From NCBI GenBank assembly GCA_029254025.1, contig JAQWYK010000012.1, positions 58,019 through 122,018 on the forward strand: 64,000 nt of DNA. Direction: 5' to 3'. A model generated the notes under the pieces. That model searched no databases. It was not told the DNA's origin and saw nothing but the letters and a program-made list of their open reading frames with translations. The DNA is from Crocinitomicaceae bacterium. Lineage in GTDB: Bacteria; Bacteroidota; Bacteroidia; Flavobacteriales_D; Crocinitomicaceae. Made by a program: the position numbers and the translations under genes. Positions 18,325 to 26,767 of the stretch are shown piece by piece (within the stretch, counting starts at the first letter, position 1; each line of letters starts with the position of its first letter).

Positions 18325-19659
18325 ATGGTAGCTATAATCGTATTTTCTATTTTATTGCTCGTTGGAATCGGAGCTTTTGCAATGAACGTAGGAAGAATTC
18401 GTGCCAACATATTGTTGGGGCGTGACGTTGATCGAACGGACAACAAAAGCGAACGTTTTAAGACGATGGCATTAGTGGCACTGGGCCAGAAAAAGATGTT
18501 CAAACGTCCAATTCCTGCTGTATTACACTTGATGTTGTATGCTGCTTTTGTCATTACACAGATAGAATTAATTGAAATTTTCGCAGACGGTTTAACCGGA
18601 CAGCATCGTATGTTTAGAGGTTCTTTAGGTGGGTTCTACACTTTTATGATTTCCTTCATTGAGATTCTATCTATTCTGGCATTTATCGCTACGTTTGCCT
18701 TTTTAGCGCGAAGAAACTTGTTGAAAATCCCGCGTTTCACGATGAAAGAAATGACAGGATGGCCGAAGTTAGATGGAAACCTAATCTTAATCGCAGAAAT
18801 CATATTGATTTGTTTCATCTTCATGATGAATGGAGCAGATGAAGTAATGTATCAACGCGGCCTATCGCATGCCGAGAATTTAGGCGATGGTTCCTTCAGT
18901 TTTGCAGTTTCTCAGTGGGTTGGACCAGCGTTATTTGGAGGAATGTCAGATAGCTCCCTTGAACTCGTTGAGCGCATCGGATGGTGGGGACACATTGTGA
19001 TGGTATTCTCATTCTTGAATTACTTACCGTTCTCTAAGCATTTCCACATCTTGTTGGCCTTCCCGAATACGTACTATTCTAACCTAGAGAAAAAAGGTAA
19101 GTTCACCAACAATGAAGCGGTAACGAATGAAGTAAAACTAATGATGGATCCTAACGCTGATCCGTTTGCTGCACCTGCTCCTGCTGAAGGAGAAGTTCAG
19201 CGCTTTGGAGCCAAAGATGTTACCGACCTTACTTGGAAAAACTTGCTAGATAGTTACACGTGTACCGAGTGTGGACGTTGTACGTCGTCTTGTCCTGCCA
19301 ACCAAACGGGTAAATTGCTATCTCCGCGTAAGATCATGATGGATACACGCGATCGATTGGATGAAGTAGGGAAGAACATCCGCAAACACGGAAAAGATTA
19401 CGACGATGGTAAGAGTTTATTAACGGATTATATTTCTGCGGAAGAATTGTGGGCGTGTACGTCGTGTAACGCTTGTGTGGAAGAATGCCCAGTTAACATT
19501 GATCCGTTATCAATCATTACCGAGATGCGCCGTTATTTAGTGATGGAAGAATCTAAAGCGCCAAGCGAATTGGCAACCATGTTTACGAATATTGAAAACA
19601 ACGGAGCTCCTTGGCAATTTAGTCAAGCAGACCGTTTAAAGTGGAAAGACGAAAATTAA
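18325..19659 (+). CDS. Membrane 4Fe-4S dicluster oxidoreductase (HdrC/nitrate-reductase-gamma-like)
   Basis: 444 residues. The N-terminal 240 residues hold about five transmembrane helices like those of nitrate-reductase gamma or HdrE subunits. The cytosolic C-terminal part has two 4Fe-4S motifs: CTECGRCTSSCP near residue 312 and CTSCNACVEECP near 386. It probably passes electrons between the membrane quinone pool and its soluble partner, the CCG-domain protein at 20094-20888. Donor and acceptor are unknown. It starts 6 bases after the MCE gene stop. Confidence 0.88.
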   Translation: MVAIIVFSILLLVGIGAFAMNVGRIRANILLGRDVDRTDNKSERFKTMALVALGQKKMFKRPIPAVLHLMLYAAFVITQIELIEIFADGLTGQHRMFRGSLGGFYTFMISFIEILSILAFIATFAFLARRNLLKIPRFTMKEMTGWPKLDGNLILIAEIILICFIFMMNGADEVMYQRGLSHAENLGDGSFSFAVSQWVGPALFGGMSDSSLELVERIGWWGHIVMVFSFLNYLPFSKHFHILLAFPNTYYSNLEKKGKFTNNEAVTNEVKLMMDPNADPFAAPAPAEGEVQRFGAKDVTDLTWKNLLDSYTCTECGRCTSSCPANQTGKLLSPRKIMMDTRDRLDEVGKNIRKHGKDYDDGKSLLTDYISAEELWACTSCNACVEECPVNIDPLSIITEMRRYLVMEESKAPSELATMFTNIENNGAPWQFSQADRLKWKDEN

Positions 19660-19674
19660 TTCCCATAATCAACG

Positions 19675-20088
19675 ATGCAGTTAGAAGATAAACTTGTTGA
19701 CGGCCACAAAGTGAGTCCTGTTTTACCAGATGATGTAAAGAACTACCTCATTGACATCGACGGCACCATTTGTGACGATATCCCGAACGAAGAACCAGAA
19801 CGTATGGCAACGGCTCAGGTGTATCCTGATGCATTGGATACGTTGAATAGATGGTATGCGCAAGGGCACTACATTACATTTTTTACTTCGCGTATAGAAG
19901 AACACAGAGAAGTAACGGAAGTCTGGTTGAAGAAACACGGATTTAAGTACCATGGCTTGTTAATGGGTAAGCCACGTGGAGGAAATTACCATTGGGTGGA
20001 TAACCACATTGTACGTGCTACGCGTTTCGATGGGAAATTTACCGATTTAGTAGAAGAGCAAGTGACGATTCAAGTATTTGAAAAATAG
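19675..20088 (+). CDS. Small HAD-like hydrolase (annotated as phosphoheptose isomerase in relatives)
   Basis: 137 residues with a HAD motif I, LIDIDGTICDD, near residue 25 (nucleophile Asp and Asp+2), motif II Thr/Ser in FFTSR near 64, and KP plus a downstream WVDNH acidic motif near 102. No cap domain fits in this length, so it is a minimal C0-type phosphatase or a nucleotidase-like protein. It sits between the two Fe-S genes with 15- and 5-base gaps, so it is read in the same transcript. Substrate unknown; the isomerase name is from memory of database labels and is not supported by the motifs. Confidence 0.7.
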   Translation: MQLEDKLVDGHKVSPVLPDDVKNYLIDIDGTICDDIPNEEPERMATAQVYPDALDTLNRWYAQGHYITFFTSRIEEHREVTEVWLKKHGFKYHGLLMGKPRGGNYHWVDNHIVRATRFDGKFTDLVEEQVTIQVFEK

Positions 20089-20093
20089 AAAGT

Positions 20094-20888
20094 ATGAGCG
20101 AATTATTGAAAGTGCCTACTATGGCGGAAATGATGGCAGCAGGCGAAGTTCCTGAGGTATTATTCTGGGTAGGTTGTGCAGGGAGCTTTGACGATAGAGC
20201 AAAGAAAATCACGAAAGCAATCGTTAAGATTTTAAACAAATGTGATGTTAAATTCGCAGTATTGGGTACGGAGGAGTCATGTACTGGAGATCCCGCAAAA
20301 AGAGCAGGGAACGAATTTTTGTTTCAGATGCAAGCCATGATGAATATTCAGGTTTTGGATGCTTATGAAGTTAAGAAAATCGTTACAGGTTGTCCGCATT
20401 GCTTCAATACTTTGAAAAACGAATATCCTGAATTAGGTGGGAATTACGGAGTAATCCATCATACGCAATTGATTCAATCCTTGATTGACGAAGGTAAGTT
20501 GAAAGTAGAGGGTGGAGATACGTTCAAAGGAAAGAAAATCACCTTTCACGACCCATGTTATTTGGGACGTGCGAATGATGTATACGAGGCACCGCGTCAA
20601 ATGCTACAAAGCCTAGATGCGGAGCTAGCAGAAATGAAACGTTGTCGTACGAAAGGACTCTGTTGCGGAGCAGGAGGAGCACAAATGTTCAAAGAAGCGG
20701 AGAAAGGAAACAAAGAGGTAAACATCGAACGCACTGAAGATGCACTAGAAGTAAAGCCAGACATTATCGCTACGGGATGTCCATTTTGTAATACGATGAT
20801 GACGGATGGTGTAAAGAATTTCAACAAAGAAGGTGAAATCCAAGTAATGGATGTAGCTGAGTTGATTGCCACAGCAGCAGATCTTTAG
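20094..20888 (+). CDS. CCG-domain Fe-S oxidoreductase (HdrB/GlpC/LutA-like)
   Basis: 264 residues with two cysteine-rich CCG-type domains. Visible clusters are FWVGCAGS near residue 23, TGCPHC near 101, DPCYLGR near 152, LCCGAGG near 187 and TGCPFCNTM near 225. In HdrB-type proteins such motifs bind a non-cubane or 4Fe-4S cluster and act on disulfide or 2-hydroxyacid electron pairs. It forms a two-component oxidoreductase with the membrane dicluster protein. The substrate is not known; lactate- or disulfide-linked roles are possibilities only. Confidence 0.88.
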   Translation: MSELLKVPTMAEMMAAGEVPEVLFWVGCAGSFDDRAKKITKAIVKILNKCDVKFAVLGTEESCTGDPAKRAGNEFLFQMQAMMNIQVLDAYEVKKIVTGCPHCFNTLKNEYPELGGNYGVIHHTQLIQSLIDEGKLKVEGGDTFKGKKITFHDPCYLGRANDVYEAPRQMLQSLDAELAEMKRCRTKGLCCGAGGAQMFKEAEKGNKEVNIERTEDALEVKPDIIATGCPFCNTMMTDGVKNFNKEGEIQVMDVAELIATAADL

Positions 20889-20950
20889 GGTTCTGAACTT
20901 AGAATTTAGAACTCCAAACTTTTACCCTGAACACGCCGAAGGGCAGAGCT
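20889..20950. repeat. Dispersed intergenic repeat (copy 2) plus CCCTGAAC...GAAGGG palindrome
   Basis: Starts right after a stop codon. Contains CTTAGAATTTAGAACTCCAAACT, close to the copies at 17163 and 33213, followed by CCCTGAACACGCCGAAGGG, whose ends CCCT/AGGG can pair. The palindrome resembles the CCCTGAGC..GTCGAAGGG elements that I recall as common between genes in this phylum. Confidence 0.55.
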
Positions 20951-20965
20951 CAAAACACCCCACGT

Positions 20966-21439
20966 ATGGCAGTATTTGAAAATTTTCAAGAAAACGCACG
21001 CTTGTGGTTATACCAGGCCAACAGACCGTTGACACCAACTGAGATAGATTGGTTATCGAGTGAACTGCGTGCCTTCGTTAATGAATGGGCAGCTCATGGT
21101 TCTAAGTTGTGGGCAGATGGAGCTGTTCTGAATCCTTATTTTCTAGCATTTGCGGTAGACGAGTCAGTTACTCCACCAAGCGGTTGTTCCATTGATACTT
21201 CTGTAAAATTTCTTAAAGCAGCCGGCCAAGAGCTTGGGATAGACTTCTTTACGCGCTTGAAGGTGTGTATAGAGCAAAACGGCTCCATTGAGCAAGTTGA
21301 CTTTTCCGATTTTCAAAGCCGCACGTTGACAGGAGAGGAAATGATCTATGACGCCCTAATTGATCGCCTGAAGGAGTTACAACATTGGCCCAAAAAAATA
21401 AAAGAGAGTAGTCTCAGTGTACTTGTGCCCGCTAACTGA
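20966..21439 (+). CDS. Conserved Bacteroidota protein of unknown function
   Basis: 157 residues, soluble, no signal peptide. Has NARLWLYQANRPLT near the N-terminus, WAAHGSKLWADG near residue 38 and a GCSIDTSVKFLK segment near 72. Homologues are, as I recall, labelled 'ABC transporter ATPase', but no Walker A, Walker B or signature motif is present, so that name is not supported. It lies 77 bases after the Fe-S operon and is possibly co-transcribed. Confidence 0.65.
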   Translation: MAVFENFQENARLWLYQANRPLTPTEIDWLSSELRAFVNEWAAHGSKLWADGAVLNPYFLAFAVDESVTPPSGCSIDTSVKFLKAAGQELGIDFFTRLKVCIEQNGSIEQVDFSDFQSRTLTGEEMIYDALIDRLKELQHWPKKIKESSLSVLVPAN

Positions 21440-21477
21440 TAGCTGCGAGAATATAGAGAACGCACGAAATAAGAAAA

Positions 21478-21975
21478 ATGACCAATAACGATATATTAGC
21501 ACGCCTTCGTTACTTGTTTAACTATAACGATCAGCACGTGGTGGACATTTGTCAGCTAACAGGTGCGAAAGTCCAAGAAAAACAAGTTGTACAATGGCTA
21601 AAAAAAGAGGATGATCCCGACTATCATGCGCTGTCTGACAAAGAACTGGCCACGTTTTTAGACGGACTCATCATTGAAAAACGGGGTAGGAAAGATGGTC
21701 CACTACCTGTCCCAGAGGACTATTTGACCAATAACGTCATTCTGAGGAAGTTGAAGATTGCGTTAAATCTAAAATCCGAAGATATACTCGTGTTGTTTGC
21801 TTCAATCCATAAGAAGCTAAGTAAACCAGAGCTCAGTTCTTTCTTTCGTCACCCAGATCATAGCTCTTACCGGCCATTGATGGATCAATACTTACGGAAT
21901 TTCTTGACGGCACTACAGCTAAAAAGCAAGAATGAAAAGGGGAGATCTGATGCCCTAGGAACACTGTCCAGTTAG
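21478..21975 (+). CDS. DUF1456 family protein (YehS-like)
   Basis: 165 residues made of two similar helical halves, each beginning with a NNDIL/NNVIL block followed by RLRYLFN or KLKIALN (residues 2-15 and about 84-97). This tandem layout is that of DUF1456. Function unknown; E. coli YehS is the namesake. The charged ...IIEKRGRKDGP linker joins the halves. Confidence 0.82.
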   Translation: MTNNDILARLRYLFNYNDQHVVDICQLTGAKVQEKQVVQWLKKEDDPDYHALSDKELATFLDGLIIEKRGRKDGPLPVPEDYLTNNVILRKLKIALNLKSEDILVLFASIHKKLSKPELSSFFRHPDHSSYRPLMDQYLRNFLTALQLKSKNEKGRSDALGTLSS

Positions 21976-22077
21976 AGAGAAATAATGACCGTTACCATTA
22001 TTTTAAGTATACTGAATAAAAGGTAGAAACTTCTTAAACATCTCGATGATTTTATGGAATACGAATGTTTTCGGTTA

Positions 22078-22121
22078 TTGAATTATGGATTAATTGATAG
22101 TACAAGTAATCCATGAATCAA
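22078..22121. repeat. Imperfect inverted repeat downstream of cphA
   Basis: Arms 22078-22092 and 22107-22121 pair at 13 of 15 positions around a 14-base loop. It lies between the convergent DUF1456 and cphA genes and could end one or both transcripts, though no clear T run follows. The rest of 21976-22175 shows nothing else. Confidence 0.4.
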
Positions 22122-22175
22122 TCCCTTTTATAATTCGCTCCGATGTTAATTATGAACTAAAAGGTTATGACATTT

Positions 22176-24818
22176 TTAATCATCGAAAAATTGCTCTCCA
22201 GCAGTTTCTTTTTCCTTTAATTGTTTAACCAGTGCTAGAGCGTCAGGAATAACATCACTACATAAAATGATAAGAGAACCTTTCACAGCATTCTTAACAG
22301 CAAAGATAATTGCTTCTTTCTCTGAAGGAATAATAGTTGTTTTCTTATTCGGATCTTTCATTTTTATTCCATCACTTAACATTTCAATGAGTTCTTCTTC
22401 AGTTTTTCCTCTCAAATGTTTGTCTTGTCTTATGATTATTTCGTCAAACATTTCAGCAGCAATACTTCCCATCTCATTATTATCCTCGAGTCTTCTGTCT
22501 CCAATTCCTGCGATAATTCCAACCTTTACAGTGGCATCCATCTTATCTACAAATTCTTTTAGTGCTTTCATCCCAGCAGCATTATGAGCATAATCCAAGA
22601 GAACAGTAAAGTGTTTGAATTCAAATAAATTTAAACGGCCAGGAGTTTGCGATGAAGAAGGTATGAACGTTTCTAAAGCCGCTTTTATGTCTTCAAGACT
22701 TATTCCTTGAACATGCGCGGCTAATATGGCTCCTAATACATTTTTAATCATAAATTTGGCTTTCCCTCCATATGTCAAAGGAATATTCTCTACTCTCATT
22801 AAGCGCATTTTCCATTGGCCTCTACAAATCGTTACAAAACCATTTTCATAAACAGCAGTAATGCCATTTAAACGCTGGAGTGCCTTTATACGTGGATTAT
22901 TTTCATCCATTGAGAATAAAGCAACATTGCATTGTACATTTCGTCGCATATCATACACTAAATCGTCATCAGCATTTAGAATAGCATATCCATCGGGTAA
23001 AACAGTTTCAGGAACGACAGCTTTAACTTTTGCTAGTTGCTCAATTGTGTGAATGCCTTTTAATCCTAAGTGATCAGCTTCTACATTAGTTACAACCGCT
23101 ACATTACAATTTTTAAAAGTTAATCCAGTTCTCAATAATCCACCACGAGCACATTCTAACACAGCAAAATTAACTGTAGGGTCTTTTAATACAAATTCAG
23201 CACTCGATGGACCTGTACAATCACCTGTCATCAATAACCTGTTTTGAATATAAACACCATCACTTGTTGTATAACCAACGCGATAACCTTTCATTTTTGC
23301 AATGTGGGCAATTAAGCGTGTGGTAGTTGTTTTTCCGTTGGTTCCCGTAATCGCAATAATTGGAATACAGCCTGTATCACCTTTTTTAGGAAATAATTTA
23401 TCGATTACAGGAGCAGCTACATTTCTTGGCAATCCTTTAGTCGGAGCTAAATGCATTCTAAACCCTGGGCCTGCATTTACCTCTAACACAGCCCCACCAG
23501 TTTCAGATAATGGTTTTGATATATCTGTTGTCATAATATCTATTCCGCAAATATCTAAATCGATAATTTTTGAAATTCTTTCTGCCATACTTACATTTGC
23601 GGGGTGGATGATGTCTGTTATATCTTCTGCTGTTCCACCTGTGCTGAGATTTGCAGTATCTTTCAAGACTAATACTTCTCCGTTTTCAATTACAGTATCC
23701 AAGGAATAATTCTTGTCTTTTAGTATTGTTTTTGTTAATTCATTAACTGTAATTTGAGTAAGAACGTTTTCATGACCATATCCACGACGAGGGTCGCTAT
23801 TTACGATATCTATGAGTTCTTGAACCGTTGATTTGCCGTCACCAATGACATGTGCAGGAGATCTTAAAGCTCCTGCTACTAGTTTATTATTGATAACTAA
23901 TAACCTATAATCACTACCAGTGATATACTTTTCAACAATTATTGCTCCCCTTTTAGAACTCTCTTTTGCTTGACGAAATGCAATTAATGCATCGTCATAA
24001 TTTTGAATATCAACTGTTATTCCTCGGCCGTGATTACCATCTACAGGTTTAATGACTAATGGGAAACCAACGTAGTCACACGATTCTTTTAGGCTACTTT
24101 CCCTTCTGATAATTTCTCCTCTTGGAACTTCTATTTCAGCCTTTTCGAGCAAGAACTTTGTATCTTCCTTATCACACGCTAATTCAACACCAATACTACT
24201 GGTTTCACTGGTTACTGTGGCCTGAATTCGCTTTTGGTGAGCACCATATCCAAGTTGGACTAACGAATATTTATTCAGTCGAATCCAAGGAATCCCGCGA
24301 TTTTCAGCCTCTTCCACAATAGATCCTGTACTTGGTCCTAAACGATCTTCCTCCCTCAATTCTCGCATTCTTTGAATATCATCAGATAAATCATAATTGA
24401 CACCCTCAATTAAAGCTTCGCAAATTCTTACAGCAGCTTTTGCAGCATATCTTCCCGCCGATTCTTCGATATACGAAAAAACCACATTGTACACACCCTT
24501 TTCTCCATAGTCTCGCGTTCTCCCAAATCCGGTATCCATTCCTGCTAAGGTTTGAATTTCTAGGGCAATATGTTCTACAATGTGTCCCATCCAAGTTCCT
24601 TTTTCTACGCGCATAAAAAAACCACCTTCACAACCTTCAGAACATCTATGAGAATACATAGAAGGGAACATTTTTTTCAATCGATCAGAAAATCCTTCTA
24701 TTTTATTTGAAGGTTTTTCTTCCATTTCTTGAAGATCCAGTACCATTACGATTAACTTATGCCTTCTAACGGACCAATAATTAGGCCCTCTCATTGCATT
24801 GATTTCTCTAATTTCCAT
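22176..24818 (-). CDS. cphA: Cyanophycin synthetase CphA
   Basis: 880 residues, the usual length for CphA1. Domain order fits: an N-terminal domain (1-160, with WMGHIVEHIALEIQ), an ATP-grasp domain (about 210-470, KPVDGNHGRGI, EVNAGPGFRMH) and a Mur-ligase-like domain with P-loop GTNGKTTTT near 493, plus LDYAHNAAG near 750. The ATP-grasp site adds Asp to the backbone C-terminus and the Mur-like site adds Arg to the Asp side chain, building the insoluble Asp-Arg polymer cyanophycin. The gene is divergent from the cyanophycinase gene. It seems somewhat richer in A+T than its neighbours by eye. Confidence 0.95.
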   Translation of the reverse strand: MEIREINAMRGPNYWSVRRHKLIVMVLDLQEMEEKPSNKIEGFSDRLKKMFPSMYSHRCSEGCEGGFFMRVEKGTWMGHIVEHIALEIQTLAGMDTGFGRTRDYGEKGVYNVVFSYIEESAGRYAAKAAVRICEALIEGVNYDLSDDIQRMRELREEDRLGPSTGSIVEEAENRGIPWIRLNKYSLVQLGYGAHQKRIQATVTSETSSIGVELACDKEDTKFLLEKAEIEVPRGEIIRRESSLKESCDYVGFPLVIKPVDGNHGRGITVDIQNYDDALIAFRQAKESSKRGAIIVEKYITGSDYRLLVINNKLVAGALRSPAHVIGDGKSTVQELIDIVNSDPRRGYGHENVLTQITVNELTKTILKDKNYSLDTVIENGEVLVLKDTANLSTGGTAEDITDIIHPANVSMAERISKIIDLDICGIDIMTTDISKPLSETGGAVLEVNAGPGFRMHLAPTKGLPRNVAAPVIDKLFPKKGDTGCIPIIAITGTNGKTTTTRLIAHIAKMKGYRVGYTTSDGVYIQNRLLMTGDCTGPSSAEFVLKDPTVNFAVLECARGGLLRTGLTFKNCNVAVVTNVEADHLGLKGIHTIEQLAKVKAVVPETVLPDGYAILNADDDLVYDMRRNVQCNVALFSMDENNPRIKALQRLNGITAVYENGFVTICRGQWKMRLMRVENIPLTYGGKAKFMIKNVLGAILAAHVQGISLEDIKAALETFIPSSSQTPGRLNLFEFKHFTVLLDYAHNAAGMKALKEFVDKMDATVKVGIIAGIGDRRLEDNNEMGSIAAEMFDEIIIRQDKHLRGKTEEELIEMLSDGIKMKDPNKKTTIIPSEKEAIIFAVKNAVKGSLIILCSDVIPDALALVKQLKEKETAGEQFFDD

Positions 24819-24876
24819 ATCTATTCATTTGTTGATATATTATAAATATATATATTTAAGAAGATGAAATTAGTTT

Positions 24877-24884
24877 TATTTTTG
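24877..24884 (+). promoter_or_regulatory. TAnnTTTG promoter box for cyanophycinase
   Basis: TATTTTTG ends 16 bases before the ATG at 24901. The intergenic region (24819-24900) is very A+T-rich, with an alternating TATATA tract at 24846-24856. No equally good box was found facing cphA. Confidence 0.5.
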
Positions 24885-24900
24885 TTTTAAATTGAAATTC

Positions 24901-25764
24901 ATGCAAAACGTTAATGGAATATTAATTCCGATAGGTGGAAACGAGGATAAAGGAACAGAACAAAATGAATTGTACCGCTGTGATTTTATTGATGATGGAA
25001 TTTTGAATCACGTTGTTAAAGAGTCCGGGGGAATAAATGCAAATATTGTAATCATTCCTACTGCATCAAGTATTCCTACTGAAGTTGGTGATAATTATAT
25101 ACAAGCATTTGCTGCTTTAGGCTGTAAGAATGTTTCCGTGCTTGATATTAGGAGTAAGGTGGATTCTGAAAAACAAGTTTCAATAGATTTGATTCGAAAT
25201 GCCGATTGTATAATGTTTTCCGGAGGGGATCAATCACAAATAACCAACAAAATAGGCGGAACTACAATTCATAAAATCTTGTTAGACCGTTACAAAAACG
25301 ACGAAGGATTTGTTATTGCTGGAACAAGCGCTGGAGCTATGGCTATGACGAATGAAATGATTTCAGGAGGTAGTGCGTCTGAGGCATTTTTCAAAGGAGC
25401 GGTTGATTTATATAAAGGTTTGGCATTAATTCCGGAATTGATTATTGACACCCACTTTATTAAACGTGGGCGTTTTGGAAGACAAGCTGAAGTTGTCGCT
25501 AAGTTTCCGAATTTAATTGGAATTGGATTAGCGGAGGATACGGGTATGATTATAAAAAACGGAAAAGATTGCACCGTAATTGGTTCGGGGATGGCAATTA
25601 TTTTTGATGGAAGTTCTTTACTTCATAACAATGAACATCTTCTCAAAACTGGTGTGCCAATGACTATTACCAATCTGAAGGTTCATATTTTATCCAATGG
25701 TGATCACTTCGATATTCAAAATAGACAAGTTACAGTATTGCCAATAGAGGCTCCATTCATATAG
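24901..25764 (+). CDS. cphB: Cyanophycinase CphB (peptidase family S51)
   Basis: I choose the ATG at 24901 (287 residues) over a TTG 9 bases earlier. Family S51 features: the GGNEDKG start, MFSGGDQSQI near residue 104, the nucleophile Ser in AGTSAGAMAM near 142, and DTHFIKRGRFGR near 184 with His. CphB is an exopeptidase that releases beta-Asp-Arg dipeptides from cyanophycin. The neighbouring isoaspartyl peptidase would then split them. No signal peptide is seen, so it acts on cytoplasmic granules. Confidence 0.95.
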   Translation: MQNVNGILIPIGGNEDKGTEQNELYRCDFIDDGILNHVVKESGGINANIVIIPTASSIPTEVGDNYIQAFAALGCKNVSVLDIRSKVDSEKQVSIDLIRNADCIMFSGGDQSQITNKIGGTTIHKILLDRYKNDEGFVIAGTSAGAMAMTNEMISGGSASEAFFKGAVDLYKGLALIPELIIDTHFIKRGRFGRQAEVVAKFPNLIGIGLAEDTGMIIKNGKDCTVIGSGMAIIFDGSSLLHNNEHLLKTGVPMTITNLKVHILSNGDHFDIQNRQVTVLPIEAPFI

Positions 25765-25770
25765 AATTAT

Positions 25771-25813
25771 TTATTCTTTTGATTTTATATCTACCATGAA
25801 TGAATCAGAATAA
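25771..25813. terminator. Possible bidirectional terminator between cphB and the isoaspartyl peptidase gene
   Basis: TTATTC and TGATT (25771-25784) can pair with AATCA and GAATAA (25803-25813) with a 3-base bulge, flanked by T-rich and A-rich stretches. It lies between two convergent genes. The stem is A:T rich and therefore weak. Confidence 0.35.
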
Positions 25814-25817
25814 AATA

Positions 25818-26747
25818 CTATTTATAAATTGAAATCTCTTCAAATCCATTGGAAGATTTCGTTGCTCTGTACATACCTTCTGTATTAAAAGGCATGGAAA
25901 TGTTCCCTTTGGAATCAACCGCAATTAAACCTCCATCACCACCAATTTCCAAAATTCTTTTGTGAATCACCTCGTTTGAAGCGTCCGATAAGGACATTCC
26001 TTTGTGTTCAATTAAACAAGCGACATCATAGGCAACAACACCTCGAATAAAAAATTCACCACTACCTGTGCAAGAAATAGCACAGGTTTTATTATTGGCA
26101 TAATTACCCGCTCCAATCATAGGACTGTCACCGACTCTGCCAAAACGTTTGTTTGTCATACCGCCAGTTGAAGTTGCGGCGGCAATGTTTCCATTAATGT
26201 CGCATGCAACAGCACCCACAGTACCGAATTTACTATCTTTTTTCTTTGCATGATCGAGTTGAAAGCTATCTGTATCCTTAATTTCATGCCATTGTTCATG
26301 GCGAAAATCATCAAAAAAATATGATGCTGGCTCCGTCGTGTAATTATTCATTTTAGCAAATTTCATAGCTCCTTCGCCAGCTAAAAAAACATGCTCACTC
26401 TTTTCCATCACATCATATGCTAAAGAAATTGGATTTTTTATTCCGGAAATTAAACTGACTGCTCCGGCATTCAAACTCTTTCCATCCATAATGGAGGCAT
26501 CCATTTCATGTGTTCCGTCAGCTGTAAAAACAGCTCCTTTCCCCGCATTGAATAAATGTGAATTTTCCAATATAATTACCGATTCTTTCACGGCATCAAC
26601 TGAAGCTCCTCCGTTTGCTAAAACTGAAAACCCTGCATTGAGTGCTTCTTTCAAGGCAGCTTTATATTGATTTTCTAAATTCTTTGTCATCATGCCTTTC
26701 ACCAAAGTCCCAGCACCTCCATGTATAGCTATAGAATATGTTTTCAT
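25818..26747 (-). CDS. iaaA: Isoaspartyl peptidase / L-asparaginase (Ntn hydrolase)
   Basis: Starting at the ATG at 26747 the product has 309 residues. N-terminal IAIHGGAG, SLNAGAVSLI, and the autoprocessing site before Thr in FGTVGAVA (about residue 175) define a plant-type asparaginase; GGMTNKRFGRVGDSP and GTGSGEFF-like segments line the substrate site. The precursor splits into alpha and beta chains, exposing the Thr nucleophile. It hydrolyses beta-aspartyl dipeptides, including beta-Asp-Arg made by cyanophycinase. Position directly beside cphB supports this role. Confidence 0.93.
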   Translation of the reverse strand: MKTYSIAIHGGAGTLVKGMMTKNLENQYKAALKEALNAGFSVLANGGASVDAVKESVIILENSHLFNAGKGAVFTADGTHEMDASIMDGKSLNAGAVSLISGIKNPISLAYDVMEKSEHVFLAGEGAMKFAKMNNYTTEPASYFFDDFRHEQWHEIKDTDSFQLDHAKKKDSKFGTVGAVACDINGNIAAATSTGGMTNKRFGRVGDSPMIGAGNYANNKTCAISCTGSGEFFIRGVVAYDVACLIEHKGMSLSDASNEVIHKRILEIGGDGGLIAVDSKGNISMPFNTEGMYRATKSSNGFEEISIYK

Positions 26748-26759
26748 CTCTTTTTTTTT

Positions 26760-26767
26760 CAAAAATA
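26760..26767 (-). promoter_or_regulatory. TAnnTTTG promoter box for the isoaspartyl peptidase gene
   Basis: TATTTTTG on the minus strand ends 12 bases before the ATG at 26747. It overlaps an in-frame TTG, which argues that the TTG is not the start. Confidence 0.5.

Noticed and set aside
20966..21439. ABC-transporter ATPase reading of this gene
   Set aside because: No Walker or signature motif; the usual label appears to be a naming error.
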